NCBI GenBank assembly: GCA_017979445.1
Contig: CM030711.1
Coordinates: forward strand, 12,669,092 to 12,733,091
From: Akebia trifoliata
Taxonomy: Eukaryota; Streptophyta; Magnoliopsida; Ranunculales; Lardizabalaceae
Direction of reading: 5' to 3'
Length of the DNA: 64,000 nt
Within the stretch, counting starts at the first letter, position 1. Every line of letters begins with the position of its first letter. The notes beneath the pieces were generated by a model that saw only the letters and a list, made by a program, of their open reading frames with translations, was not told where the DNA came from and made no database searches. Of this stretch, positions 1 through 11,960 are shown one piece after another. The position numbers and the translations under genes were made by a program.

Positions 1-927
1 CGAGTCCCCAACCTACTAATCATCCCTGGCAATAAAACACAGTAAATCATCCCCAAAGGCAGATGTCGTCGTCATCAACTCCATTCCATTGAAAACGTAA
101 CACTCCCCTCTTTCACTTCAACATCCGCCCGCTTTCTCTATATACGTGTTCATTCAATATGAGTCGCATACTATAACAACTAGGTTGAATAAATCTTGAA
201 CAACACCCATTTAATTAGATTAGGTATCTTGAAAAAAAGCTACTTGTTTTTCTTTAAAAGTGTGAAAAAGAAATAAAAGAGAAAAGAAAAAAAGCAAAAA
301 GTGCAAGAAAAGAAAAAAAAAAATCATTTAAAACAAGAATAAGAAAATGAAAAAAATATAAAAAAAAAATGAGTTAGTTTAGTTTCAATAAGGTGAAAGT
401 CATCTAGTGTAAAAATGTAAATACATTAGAATATCACAGAAAAAGACCCTTAGAGGTATTAAAGTGAATATCTACACTTCTTACTATCCCAAACAGGATG
501 CTAAGTTTAGAATTAAACCCTAAGTTGATTCAACTATTCTTGATTAGATAGAAGGTTAGAACCCAATCTACGACATCGAATATCTAAAGTTTCTTAATTA
601 GAAATATCATTTCTTAAAGGTCAATTTAAGTCTAAGTTTGTTCATAGTGAAATAAGAGTTGGGAGTCTACCAATATTACATCCAAATGATTGATAAATTA
701 TAATTAACGTGTGGCTTTTCAATATAAGTTTTGATTTTGATCATTTTTACTTCAAAGTTGTTTTGAACTTTATGGGTATATTTTCTACAAACCCTCACAA
801 GTCAAACTCGTCCACTAGGGGTAACCTAGCGATTTAAAGGCTTGCTGCATTTGATAAATGCAATCGAGATGCTTGCAAAAGTGATAATTTATTTTCTAGG
901 TACTAGAAAAATCTAAGTTTGGGAGTG
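1..927 (+). mobile_element. 3' non-coding internal region of an LTR retrotransposon (5' part outside window)
   Basis: No coding sequence is visible. The stretch leads into a purine-rich tract (about 914-927, aagtttgggagtg) directly before a TG that begins the LTR at 928, the arrangement expected of a polypurine tract before a 3' LTR. Similar text (a run of aaatctaagtttggga before a TGAT.. LTR) is common in plant Ty3/gypsy elements; that assignment is from family memory, not from a visible pol gene. The rest of the element would lie before position 1. Confidence 0.5.
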
Positions 928-2253
928 TGATCAATGTATCAAAACACTGATTTATCCACACATTTCCTAAATATTTGTCTCAATTTCCATCTTCATTTTA
1001 CTATATTAAGTAAATAATCATCTTAAGCCTCAAAATATCACATTGCATGTTCTACCATGTTATATAGGCATATTTATATGAAATAAGTACATTTGCCGAT
1101 CAAAAATTTGATTACTCCATCATATTCATTGTGTAAGTCCAAAATCAAATCATTGAAGATAAATTCGAAATCAAGAAATCGATTTTGAATTACAACCAGG
1201 AGGATAAAAGGACCGATTCAATCAAAGCCAAGCCTCAAAGTGTTGATGTCACGGCCCAACGGTGAGTTATCACCCTGCGATGGTGGAATTAAAATGGGTG
1301 CCCTAATTTTTTGAGATTTTGCTCCGCACGTGCTCTTATCCGTAATATTGATGGTGGCTCAAAAAAGATCATTTCTAAACCTTGGATCTCTATAAATAAG
1401 GCCCTTGTCCAAAGTAGAAAGATCTTTTAGTACTTGGGACTTTTTCCTTGCCCCTCTACTTTTAATTTAAGGCCATTGGCTTTTTTTCTTGTATTTTTCA
1501 TTTTCAGCTTAAGTTTTCTTTGTAATTCTGTAATTTTAAAAGTGAGAGAGTGTAATTACCTTTATTTAATAAAGCAAAACTATTTCTCTCTATATATCTT
1601 TCCTGTACATTTGTAATGACCTTAGGATAATTCTCTCTTCCATTGGAGAGTGGAGAAGCCTATAACAAGTTTATTTTTTACTGTAATTTAGTTTTTCATT
1701 CTCTTATTTATGCTTTATTGTCTTAAGTTCATTTCAAGAGTTGTCCAACTCCTATGGATCAAGGCTATAGTGAACTCCTACACCTTATATATTAGAGCTG
1801 ATGAATCATGCTTAGATAAGTTCAAGATGCTTAATGCATGTTTAGATATTTAGTAGTAGGATCTTCACCCATGAGTGAGTGATAGAGCTCTACCTTAGGT
1901 TCTTTCAATTTAAGCTTTCTTTTGTTATATATTCTTATCTAAGGAGCTAACACCATCCCTTATGATTGAGTTGTAAAGAAAATAGGAATTAGATTTGGTA
2001 TAGTAAGTTGCTTTCGGTAGAATCTCCAATGGTGTTTTCTCTTCATTTCTTAGTTTACATATCTTTTTATTTCTTTATTTTCTAGCGACATTTGATTTTC
2101 TTTTGATGACTCTAAAGCCTCAAATAATTTATAATTTTAGTTTGATTCAATTTCATAATCATGGCACGATTCTATCCCATGTCTTAGTTTCTAACCCTTA
2201 TTTGCCTTCCACCAAGTTTGGATATAAATTTTAAATTCTTTCTATACGCATCA
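928..2253 (+). repeat. 3' LTR of a probable Ty3/gypsy element, 1326 bp
   Basis: The LTR begins TGATCA and ends GCATCA, so its ends form a short TGAT..ATCA inverted repeat. A TATA-like box (tataaataag, 1391-1400) lies about 460 bp in and is followed by the T-rich stretch usual for an LTR R/U5 region. It is preceded by a purine-rich tract. The partner 5' LTR is outside the window, so neither the TSD nor LTR divergence can be judged. Family assignment is inference. Confidence 0.5.
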
Positions 2254-2396
2254 AGTACTCCATGGCCTAGCCCAACTAATCTTATGAATTGATAGTGGGC
2301 CCCACTTGATCCAATTTTGAAAACTTTGAATTTGGCCTCTCTACATTAGATTTCGATAGCTTTCAGACTTTATCCAGATAAATTGGGGTGTCTACA
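2254..2396 (-). repeat. 5' end fragment of a Tat-like gypsy LTR (minus strand)
   Basis: On the minus strand, position 2396 starts tgtagacaccccaattt, the same start as the solo LTR at 31658 and close to the starts at 15500 and 60665. Only about 140 bp of this LTR is present before the element ending at 2253, suggesting that the 1-2253 element inserted into it or that it was truncated. Confidence 0.4.
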
Positions 2397-2564
2397 ATGT
2401 GCAAGGTGCTTTTTTTTTTTTTTAATGTAATAGATAGAGTGCAATAGATATTAGGTGCTCTATAACTAGGTGGTCCCTTATGCTAATCTCTTTTAACTTT
2501 TTTTTTTTTGAAAAAAAAAAAAAAGACTTATAATATACTTCATTATCTTTTTTTTTTCAAGAAA

Positions 2565-2899
2565 TTCTATTGGTACCCCAACTTATTACACCTTAATACA
2601 TAAATTATTTAGCACAACCCAATTGAAAATTAACGTACACCATTTAAAATAAGAATTAACATTTTTGATAATAACCCATTAAAAAAAAAAACAAGTTGAC
2701 ATCAACTATGATTGACTACCCCAACCTCTTTATGTTGATCTCATGCTTTTTGTTCTTCAATATCTCTCCACCAAAGAGAAGAAAATATGCAGACCTAATG
2801 TTCTTTCCTAGAGTGAGAGAATGATATTCTCACCCCTATTGTTTTTGTAATTTTAAATTCAATTGGAGTGTACTAAGTAAAAGTTGGATGCCAATAGAA
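2565..2899. mobile_element. MITE with ~25-bp imperfect terminal inverted repeats
   Basis: The left end (ttctattggtaccccaactt) and the reverse complement of the right end (ttctattggcatccaacttt) match with a few differences, about 335 bp apart, with an AT-rich non-coding interior. The TSD could not be fixed, so the superfamily is not assigned. Confidence 0.5.
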
Positions 2900-3038
2900 G
2901 TTTTCCTTCTTTTTTTTCGTCTTTTGATCACTCCGTTCTACCATTAATTTGTGCAATATTTATTGAGCAATTAAACAATTAGCGGTACAACGGAATTAAT
3001 AATCAAATTCATGGGCATAATGTAATCTCATTATCTTT

Positions 3039-3174
3039 GGCATACATTAAAGTGCAATAAATACAGTTTGGGAATTGAATTATACGTAAAAAATACAATC
3101 AAAAAGTTATTTTTTATCAAAATATCCTTGGATTCCAATTTTCAACGTGTGTTTATTGCACTTTAATGTGTGCC
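3039..3174. mobile_element. Short MITE (136 bp) with ~26-bp terminal inverted repeats
   Basis: The left end starts ggcatacattaaagtgcaat; the reverse complement of the right end starts ggcacacattaaagtgcaat and the match continues for several more bases. The interior is non-coding. The paired ends show a foldback element clearly, but the duplicated target is not obvious. Confidence 0.65.
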
Positions 3175-4779
3175 CTTAACAAGACCCACTATCTTTTTTT
3201 CTTTTCCAGCTAACATTAATTTTGTGCAACCAAACAGCTAAAGGAACAACAGCAATAACATTCCAATTTATTGTTGGGAAGATAATTAAATGGGCTAGTT
3301 TATGTTTATCATTTGTTAAGGAAAACTGATTGGGCTTGGTGATGACACCTAGAAAAAATATCATCAATGATTTGAATGTCTTCTCTCAATTATTTGGGGT
3401 AACTAAATAAATTATGGTCTTCTCTTCCATTTCACTTGTTCAGTGCCACATCTTTTATTATTGAAAGAATACTTACATCTCTGTCTTCAGTTATTGGAAA
3501 ATTATTCACTTTTACTGTTCTTTTAAGTACTCCCCTCGTTTTTGGAATCTCTAACTTGAATATTTTATAAATACTGTTAATATTAAAAACTTACAAAAAT
3601 GACATGGCAAAACTCTTACTTTTATTACTAAAAGAAAAATATTAAGTTCAAGAATTTGTATGGAACATAAAGTTCTAGTGCTTTCTTAAAATTAATTTGG
3701 TAAAAAGGAAAAATAGTCATAAATCGGAGTTTAGAGTTTAGATTCGCCATAAGTGATAAGGTCGGAAGGTTCTGAGTTTTTAAATCAACAAATTAGACAG
3801 GAGAAACATTTCAAGAATTTTTAATAATTTCCTTTTAACCCACAATAATTAAGATTTTCAAACTTTAACCCAATATATCTATGGCTATCGATTGTGCCAG
3901 AATAAATAAGGGTTAAGGTCTTGATGCTGAGCCTGCAAAAGTACTATCCAGTTTAAATTTTTTGAACCCATTAAAAAATGGGCTTGACTAAGATCTAACA
4001 ATGCCCAGCTTGACATACAACTATATTGCATATATGTACGTTATATCTAGCTAGATGTATGATTTTATAACAAAAATAATGAATGTATGTTATAAAATGC
4101 ATGAAAAATTTACCCTCGCCTCCAACCATTTTTTTCAGCTATGATAGATATTACCCCTATTCAACTGCTCCAAATGTTTTTTAAGCCTGATTGATCGCAC
4201 CAATTGATAGCCCTACCATCTCTCTCTCTCTCTCTCAAATGTATCTATTCTCCCATCTCCTCTCAAATGAATCTCTCTATTTGCCACTAAAAGCATCTCG
4301 ACACATTTTTACTAAAATGATAATATAAAAAAAATTTTAAAAAAAAGGTGTCTAATGAATAATTGGGGGATTTTTGAGATTTGGGAGTCGCCGCTTAGTT
4401 TAAGACTTTAGGTTTAGGAATCATAGATAACTTCAAAAATGGATCGGATTAGTCCACAAGTAAGAGACTAGGGTAATGGGTCAAATTACTGGTTTCAAAA
4501 TGTGTTAGGGATCGAACCCGCCTGATCAAGGTCATCGGTTTTTATTACGATCCAAGAAAATTTTAAGGTCAAAAGAAGAAGACTAGGGTCAAGCCATAGT
4601 TCAATCATCATCATTATTTTACATCAAGACGGCTTAAATTTTTTGGAACTAAAATTACACAATTCCTCGAATTTCGCATACAATGAGAGAATGAATAATT
4701 TGAAAAAAGCCTAAGGTCATATCTGATGCCCCTTAGGTCACGTGACAAATCTTATGCAAAATAAAAAATCCAATACATC

Positions 4780-5260
4780 ATCACGTGTAAATTAATTTTT
4801 GAATTGGTAAAAATTATTATGTGCATGAAAATTTTTCAAATTGATAAAAAAAATTCATATGTATGAATATACTTTCAAATTGATTGCAAACTCACATGCA
4901 TCAATAAATTCTAAATCAGTAGAATTCTACATATATAAATAAACTATCAAATTTAGTTAAGGATTTACATGCATTGACAATTTTCAAATTGGTAAAATAT
5001 TCATGTATTCATAATTTTCAAATTGGTACAAGTCCTCATGTGCATAAATAATTTTTTAATTGGTAAAAATGCCACATGTATAAAATTTTCAAATAGGTCA
5101 AACTCACCATAAGCATAAAATATTACCAAACATTCATGTATCATCATATACACAATTAACTACCAAATTGATTAACATCACCACATGCATAATTAATTTT
5201 CAAATGAGTAAACCAAAGTCACAAGCACTAAAAACAGCAAACTCACTCATGTACTTTTGC
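4780..5260. repeat. Degenerate ~42-48 bp tandem repeats
   Basis: A phrase approximating 'ttttcaaattggtaaaa' followed by 'cacatgcataaat' recurs about ten times with heavy divergence. It ends in a pure A run at 5262-5282. It is non-coding and lies within the Tat-like LTR sequence. Confidence 0.6.
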
Positions 5261-5879
5261 CAAAAAAAAAAAAAAAAAAAAACAATGATTTAAAAATATA
5301 AAATAAAAAAAGTAAAAAAAGTAAAAAAAAAAAAAACTCCACATCCATTACAATTAACGAACTGACTCGGTGGTAAAATTTTCAAAATTCCCGTGTATGA
5401 AATCATAAAAAAATCTTATTGAACCATATATGACCCATAAGGTGATGATTTGACTCACTCACTTTATGAAATAAAAAAAAGAAAGGATTCATCTTTTGTC
5501 GCTCGTAAAATTCAAGAAGTCGTTATTTAAATAAATTAAGTAAATAAAAATCTATCGGACCAATCCACTTAACATCGAAACACAGAGTTGACTCATTATT
5601 TGACAAAGAGATTCAACCTTACTAAATGCTCAAAATTAGTAAGTTGATTCGTACAAATTCCCAAATTAGCATTCATAACGAATACTCGCACATGAAATAA
5701 CGATTAAATGAGAGTTAAAAAAAGAAAAAAATAATAAAATAAACTTACCTCTCGCAAGAGTTTAGTTACATGGGATCCCTTTAGAGTGTTCAAGTGTTCA
5801 CCAAGCCATGAGATACTTATGAAGAGGGCACAAAGTTGAAAGTCTGAGATGTTACAAGAGACAAGGTAGAGCTAAGAGA

Positions 5880-6232
5880 AGGAGGTTCGTTGGCTGGATG
5901 TTTTGGGCTGTTATTTGGAAGGTAAAAGGAAGTATTAGGGGCTGTGTTGGGGTGTCAAAGAAAGAAGGGAGTGGGACTATTGGGGATGCTATGTTGGAGT
6001 GTTAAACAGGAAGAAAAAGGGATTGTTGGAGGACTGTTTTGAGGCGTTAAAAAGGGGAAAACGGACTGTTGGGGCTGCTGTTTTGGGGGTTGTTGTGTGC
6101 ATTAATGGCTAAGGGAGGTGTGGCTATAATGGAGGATGCTATGTGCATTAATGGTTGAGGAAGGTGTGATTGTAATGGAGGTTGTTGTGTGCATTAATGG
6201 TTGGGGAAGTGTGTCTGTAATGGAGATTGTGA
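5880..6232. repeat. Two tandem repeat blocks, ~55 bp (5880-6070) and ~46 bp x3 (6093-6232)
   Basis: In 6093-6232 the phrase 'gtgtgcattaatggttg' followed by 'ggaaggtgtg..tgtaatgga' occurs three times with few changes. Just before it, 5880-6070 holds three or four looser units built on 'gctgttttgggg..gttaaa..aaggga..ggactgttgg'. Both lie just beside the copia insertion point. A long minus-strand open frame across them (6102-6536) reflects the repeat periodicity and is not a gene. Confidence 0.65.
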
Positions 6233-6461
6233 GAGAGAAGAAGAATGATGTTAATGCTAAAAAAAAATAGAAAAGAAAAGGTGAGATGATGGAGAGAATA
6301 TCAAAGGAAATCAATGAAAGAGGAAGTTGAACCTTCTTCTCTTTGTTTTCTTTTTTTTTTCTTTTTTTCTCCTTGCTGGTTTTACAGATATGAAGGAATT
6401 GATAAGTCTTCTTTTTCTTTTCTTCTTGCCTAATCGTGTGTAAGAAAGGAAATGAAGGAGA

Positions 6462-7049
6462 TATTAGACCCATGTAACGCGTGGCCTCATTGACCTTGGT
6501 CAAATTGACCTCCACAATTTTATTACCAAATTGCACAAGGATTTTATAAAATAATAGAATATCAATATTATTAGAAGCCTAATATAATTATAACTCTATA
6601 TTCTTTAAAGATTAGTAAGAGACCTTGATGGATAGAAAACCTACTAAATAAATGATTCTAGGCCCTCAACATTCATCTATAAAAGGGGATCAACTAATCC
6701 ATATTGAGTACGTTAAACACATAAAGATAAGTGGAGAAATAACAAAATAAGATAAGTGATATTCATCAATCACTTACCCAATCGATCCACATAGAGAGAA
6801 GGGGGGAGGTGAGTCTAGCAATAAAATGGATCAAATTCAATTGGCATTTCGAAGGTTACGAGGATCGTGGATTGAAGTACACACTTCCAAACACATTGAA
6901 TCAAAGATTAAATTGCAATGACACAAAGTAAGTAACCATACCCTATTTTAATTTAACATGAATGTGTATGTTTAAGATATGTGTTGATTAGTTTTTATTG
7001 GGATAATGAAAGTCATGTTAAATGATTGAATATTTAGATTTTTACAACA
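6462..7049 (+). repeat. 5' LTR of the copia element
   Basis: 588 bp, aligned base by base with 13233-13821 over most of its length (for example 'caaattgacctcca' and 'agattagtaagagaccttgatgg' variants). The first two bases are TA here but TG in the 3' copy; it ends acaaca. The start was chosen by alignment to the 3' LTR. Confidence 0.88.
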
Positions 7050-7051
7050 TG

Positions 7052-7064
7052 TGGTATCAGAACA
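7052..7064 (+). promoter_or_regulatory. Primer binding site, initiator tRNA-Met type
   Basis: tggtatcagaaca begins 2 bp after the 5' LTR and matches the usual plant copia PBS (tggtatcagagc) except near its end. It fixes the plus-strand orientation of the element. Confidence 0.85.
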
Positions 7065-7469
7065 TGATTTTTAAATCTCCATATCTTGGCTCGTAATCGT
7101 GAATAAAAGATTTCCATAAAATTCTTGTGCCAATTTCTTGATCTCATTGTATGACTAAGATTGTTGAATTTTCATATATGTGTGTGATTATTATTTTTTC
7201 TATTTTGGATTTCTGATTTTATAAAGGTTCAATTGAAACATGAAATTTCTGTTTTCCCGTATATTCAAATTGTTTTTGGAATTTCAATTTTTTATATAAA
7301 CAATCAGTATTAAGGTATTTCCGCTCTTGAATAAAAGATCGATATTAATGTATTTATCTTTTGAATAAAATATCAATATTAAGGTATTTCTATTTTATAT
7401 ATACGATCAGTAATTTTTGGGATTCTAATTTTTATATATTGCAATTCATATAATATTCAATTGGTAATT

Positions 7470-7900
7470 AGATTTTCTAAATATACATATATATATATTC
7501 AAATCAAATTTATGATTTATACATATATATAAAATTTCAGTTTTTTTATTTATAAATATACATTCAAATTTCAGAATTTCCGATTTACCAAAGTAGATTA
7601 AACTTCAGCTTTTTTTTTTTTTCAATTTTTACATGTATGATTAAATTTTTCGATTTCCGATTTATACACATGTATATCTAATTTCAAAATTTAGTTTGCA
7701 CGTGTATACCCAATTTCAGAATTTTTGTTTTGCACGTATATATTCAATTTCAGAATTTCAGTTTGTCCATGTGTATATATTAAATTCCAGTTTTTTGATG
7801 CATACATGTATATGTTCAAATTCAGATTTCGATTTGTATTCAAATTCAGATTTCAATTTGTATTCAAATTTTAGAATTTGTATTCAAATTTAAGGTATTT
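7470..7900 (+). repeat. Degenerate tandem repeats in the copia 5' leader
   Basis: A phrase 'aatttcagaatttc..gtttg.acgtgtatat' recurs about every 47 bp between PBS and gag, ending in shorter units of 'gtattcaaattcagattt'. Open frames across this block (for example 7696-7893) are repeat artefacts. Confidence 0.6.
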
Positions 7901-8229
7901 CTATTTTAGATTACAGTTGCAGACTCAATTAGGTAAATAGGATTAGTTCAAAGGAGAATTTCATTTAACTAATTGAATTCTGAATAAGGTAATATAATCT
8001 AAATAATTTAACAGAACTAGGATTGATACCCAAAGATAACAAAACTGACTAAATAAATTATATAGATTATATTAGTCTTATAGGATAAATAAAATTAGTC
8101 TTCACCCTTAGATAAGTGAACAATGAATATATCTAATTTAATCCAAAGGATAAATTTATGTGATATTAATAAGTTCATCATTATTTAATACAACTCAAAG
8201 CACTAACTAGAGTATTGTCCTAATAAAAT

Positions 8230-8880
8230 TTCAGTTTTCGATTCATTCCATTCTTATGCGTCTACCATCTCAATTCTTGTCGGATTGAATTTTTTGGAAT
8301 GGTATGAGCAAATCCAATTCACTCTAGGAATTCAAGATTTTGACCTAACACTCATTTCTACAAAACCTGTAGAATTAACTGAGAACAGTACGATAAAATA
8401 AGAAAACTTGATTCTCTCTTGGAAAAGATTAAATTGACTTAGTCTGATGTTCATGAGGATGACTATCGCTAACAATATCAAGACCTCCCTTCTTCAGACT
8501 GATAGTGCGTAGGAATACCTGAAGAATATGGAAGAAAAGTTTGAATCTACTAATAAATCACTTGCGGGCACACTAATGACTTAGTTAACAACTATGAAGT
8601 ACGATGCGGCACGAGCAAAACAAGACCACATCCTTAACATCATGGACAAGATTGTAAAGTTAAAAGCATTAGAAATGAGTGTAGATGACTCCTTCCTGGT
8701 TCAGTTCATCATCAACTCTCTCCCAACTCAGTTTGGACCTTTCAATATCCATTACAACACTAATAGAAATAAGTGGAGTGTAAACGAACTGATTAACATG
8801 TGCATTTAAGAAGAGTCAAGATTGAGACATAAAAGGAAATAGTCTGCTTTTATGATGACTCAAGGAACGAGAAAGAAATG
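8230..8880 (+). pseudogene. copia gag remnant
   Basis: Conceptual translation in shifting frames matches the copia Gag (UBN2-type) pattern: an N-terminal block around LNFLEWYEQIQFTLGIQDFDL, a middle block with EYLKNMEEKFESTNKSLAGT, and the clear segment at 8594-8809 with DDSFLVQFIINSLPTQFGPF and NKWSVNEL. These are hallmark positions of Gag from TNT1/Retrofit-like elements. At least three stops or frameshifts interrupt it, including a stop at the end of the last segment where a Gln or Val codon is usual. Confidence 0.85.
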
Positions 8881-8974
8881 AGAAATATCAAGGAAATAGA
8901 AGAATAATTCATCAAGAAAAGGTAAAGAGCCTTGGAATGCAAATCAAGCTGAAGGGAAGAATAGTAATAGTGTT

Positions 8975-9140
8975 AATTGATATTTCTATGACAAGATAGG
9001 ACACATAATGAAGGACAACATTAAACGTAGAAATTGATTCGAAAAGAAAGATCTATTTCTTTCTTTTGTATGTTATGAATCAAATTTAGCTGAAGTACCT
9101 TCTAATACATGGTAAATTGATTCTAGAGCCATAACTTACA
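8975..9140 (+). pseudogene. copia zinc knuckle and protease active-site remnant
   Basis: At about 8980-9035 a CCHC knuckle survives only in outline (CYFYDKIGHIMKDN: the second and last Cys are gone). About 80 bp on, the translation reads NLAEVPSNTW, stop, IDSRA, the degraded equivalent of the copia protease motif W-x-IDSGA, with a stop inside and Gly changed to Arg. It cannot encode an active protease. Confidence 0.75.
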
Positions 9141-9539
9141 TTACAAATTCGATGTAGGGATTTCTTTCAAGCAGGAAATCAATGCAAAATGAAAGATCTA
9201 TCTTCCTCGGGACCTGTTTCGAAGCGCAAGTACTAACTGTAGGACCTATCACTTGGTATTAGAGACTGACTATCAGATGGATCTGGAGAGCACTTTTTAT
9301 GTTCCTACCATATCTAGGAATTTAATTTCTTTATCTAGATTAGATAGTTTAGGTTATTCAATTCCTTTTGAATCTAGAAAATTAAAGTTATTTTTTCGTT
9401 CAATTTTAGTTGGATCTAGGATTTTAATTGATGATTTATATAAAATAAATTTAAATTATGATTGTGCCCGGTCTCTAATTTCCGTGTATTCGAATAATAG
9501 TTTGAAATGTGACTTGATTAATAAAAATTTCTCAATCTT

Positions 9540-10202
9540 ATGATACAAACGTCTGAGACACATCTCTAGAGCTAAGATATAGAGATTAATAAAGGACAAA
9601 GTTTTAGATAATTTGGATTTCATAGATTTCTCAGTATGTGTGAATTGCATTAAAGGAAAGCAAACTAGACATATTAAGAAAAGAACCACAAGAGGTAAAG
9701 AACTTCTTGAGATCATACACATTGATATTTATGAACTCTTTTCCACTGCATGTTTGAGTGGAGAAAAATATTTTATTATCTTCATAGATAATTTCTCTAG
9801 GTATGGCCATGTCTATCTAATTCATAAAAAATCTTAGTCTATAGATATCCTTCAGATATTTATAATCAAGTAAAAAGGCAGTTAGACAAAGATTAAAATA
9901 ATTAAGTCAAACAGAAGAGGTGAATATTATAGTAGATTTGATAAACCAGGTCAGAATCCTGGTCCTTTTACTAAACTCTTAGAAATGTTAGGTATTTGTG
10001 CATAGCACACAATGCCTAGAGCGCCTCAACAAAATAGTGTAGCTGAAAGGTGTAATCGTACACTTATGGACATGATTAGGAGTGTGTTGAGTCATTCAAC
10101 AGTTTTAGAATTATTATGGGGGGAAGCATTAAAGATCGCAATGTATATCTTAAACAGAGTTCTCAGTAAAATAGTTCATAAAACTCCATTCAAGTTATGG
10201 AC
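9540..10202 (+). pseudogene. copia GAG-pre-integrase and integrase remnant (duplicate copy 1)
   Basis: 9613-9837 encodes a pre-integrase zinc-finger tail (CVNCIKGKQTRH) followed by the start of the integrase core (IHIDIYELF, FIIFIDNFSRYGHVYL, where D is usually a catalytic residue). The core continues with SNRRGEYY in place of SDRGGEY, and then 10012-10209 [21 protein letters not shown], which holds the catalytic Glu region. Stops separate the parts. The block 9669-10202 is repeated directly downstream. Confidence 0.85.
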
Positions 10203-10737
10203 ATACTAAGAAAAAAGCCACAAGAAGTAAAGAACTTCTTGAGATCATACATACTAATATTTATGAAATCTTTCCCATTACATGTTTGAGCGGAGAAAAA
10301 TATTTCATCATCTCCATAGACAATTTCTCTATGTATGACTATGTCTATCTAATTCATGAAAAATCTCAATCTATGGATATCCTTCAAGTATTTATAATTG
10401 AAGTAGAAAGGTAGTTAGACAAAAAGATTAAAATAATTAGGTCAGATAGAGGAAGTCAATATTATGATAGATTTGATGAATCAAGATAGAATCTTGATCT
10501 TTTTACTAAACTCTTAGAAATGTTAGGTATTTATGCACAGCACACAATACTTAGAACGCCTCAACAAAATAGTGTAGTTGAAAGACGTAATCGTAAACTT
10601 ATAGGCATGGTTAGGAGTATGTTGAGTCACTCAATAATTCTAGAATTCTTATGAGGAAAATCATTAAAGATTGCAATGTACATCTTAAACAGAGTTCTCA
10701 GTAAAATATTTCATAAAATTCCATTCGAGTTATGGAC
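10201..10737 (+). pseudogene. copia integrase remnant (duplicate copy 2)
   Basis: This ~535-bp block repeats 9669-10202 almost without a gap: both start aca/acatta-ctaagaaaa and end at 'gttatggac'. By eye the copies are about 85-90% alike, and each has its own stops and frame changes. Copy 2 runs on into the normal downstream sequence (NRVLSK.. then ..ELWTGRKPS-like), so it is the copy joined to the rest of pol. A tandem integrase duplication is not normal copia structure. Confidence 0.85.
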
Positions 10738-11159
10738 TGGTAGGAAACCTAGTTTAACACACTTACATATTTTGGGTTATCAAGCGGAAGAAATGATTTA
10801 TAACCTATAAGAAAAGAAATCAAATCTCAAGATTATATCTGGATATTTCATTAGTTATCTAGAAAAGTCTAAAGGATACAAGTTCTATTATTCTAATCAT
10901 AGTAAGAGAATAGTTGAAATCGAAAATGATGAGAATAGTAGGAGTATTAAACTACGTAAAATAACTTTCGAAGAAAAAAGATTGGATATCCTACCACCTT
11001 TAAATCTTCATGAAATTGTTAGTTCTCAAGATGTTAAACAACTTGAGACAAATTGACAACAGTTAGAGCAAGTTAGTTCACCACTCCATCAAAACTCAAC
11101 AATTGTAATTAAAGATTTACTACATGTAGTTCTGAGAAGATCTCTCAAAGAGAGAAGAC

Positions 11160-11960
11160 CTGCCATTTAGATAATTATGTGGTGTATCTATAAGAATCTA
11201 ATTTTGATATTGGGATAAATAAATATCTGGTTACATTTTCACAAACAATTGAAAGTAATGATTCTATCAAGTGGATGGATGACATGAAAGAAGAGTTAAA
11301 ATCTATGGACCAGAATAATATTTGGAATCTCATCGAATTACTTCTTAAATGTAAGAGAATTAGTTGTAAATGGATATGTAAGATTAAACGCGACACAAAA
11401 GGCAATATCAAATGATTTAAAGTTAGACTTGTGGCCAAAGATTTTATTCAGAAGAAAGACATTGATTACACTAAGACTTTCTCTCCAATTTAAAAAAAAA
11501 GACTTACTTAGAATAATTATGGCATTAATGACTCATTATAATTTGGAGTTACACTAGATGGATGTGAGAATAACTTTCTTAAATGGGAGTTTGGATGAAG
11601 AAATTTACATAAAATAACCTAAAGGATTCATAGAAAAGGAAAAAGAAAAGTCTAACTTGTAGACTTAAGAAATCCATTTACAGACTTAAACAAGCTTCAA
11701 GGCAATGGTACATAAAATTTAACGATACCATTACTAACTTCAGATTTAAGGAAAACACTGTTGACCAGTGTATATATTTGAAGATAAATGGGAGCAAGTT
11801 TATTATATTAGTTATGTATGTGGACAATATTTTGTTAGTTAGTAGTGATCTTGATTTGTTGTACAAAACCAATAATTATCTCACTAAGAATTTTAAAATG
11901 GTTGATATGAGTGAGACAGCATATGTTATTGATATATAAATCCTTAGAAATTGATCTCAA
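11160..11960 (+). pseudogene. copia reverse transcriptase remnant
   Basis: The translation shows the copia RT blocks in order: WMDDMKEELKSMDQNNIWNLIE, KWICKIKRDTKGNI, KVRLVAKDFIQKKDIDYTKTFSP, a block around 11555 with MDVR..FLNGSLDEEIYI, and the active-site segment FIILVMYVDNILLVSSD. The catalytic box is YVDN at 11817-11828 where YVDD is required, so the second Asp is lost. Several stops and frameshifts are present. Confidence 0.9.

Larger units (their letters stand above)
2397..4348. other. AT-rich intergenic stretch with two MITEs and no gene
   Basis: Poly-T and poly-A runs, a (TC)n microsatellite around 4215-4236, and two short inverted-repeat elements listed separately. The short open frames here resemble no known protein and have no intron or codon structure worth annotating. 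Confidence 0.6.
4349..6461 (-). repeat. Tat-like gypsy LTR-type sequence, downstream part (minus strand)
   Basis: Read on the minus strand, this continues the sequence that starts at 15500 and is interrupted by the copia insertion (6462-13821). Near 4350-4560 it contains the phrases for 'gcgactcccaaat' and 'ttcgatccctaacac', which also occur near the inner end of the solo LTR at 29520-31658 as variants (gcgattccaatcc, gtgcctaacaccttccc). Joined, the two parts give about 3.8 kb. The outer boundary at 4349 is uncertain because no matching TSD was found; some of it may be internal rather than LTR sequence. Confidence 0.45.

Noticed and set aside
4500..4545. Minus-strand gggttcgatccc, a tRNA B-box-like match
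   Set aside because: No A box or cloverleaf around it; it is a variant of a recurrent phrase in this LTR family.
6102..6536. 144-codon minus-strand open frame
   Set aside because: It spans a tandem repeat, a poly-purine stretch and the copia LTR border; Lys- and Ser-rich without any domain.
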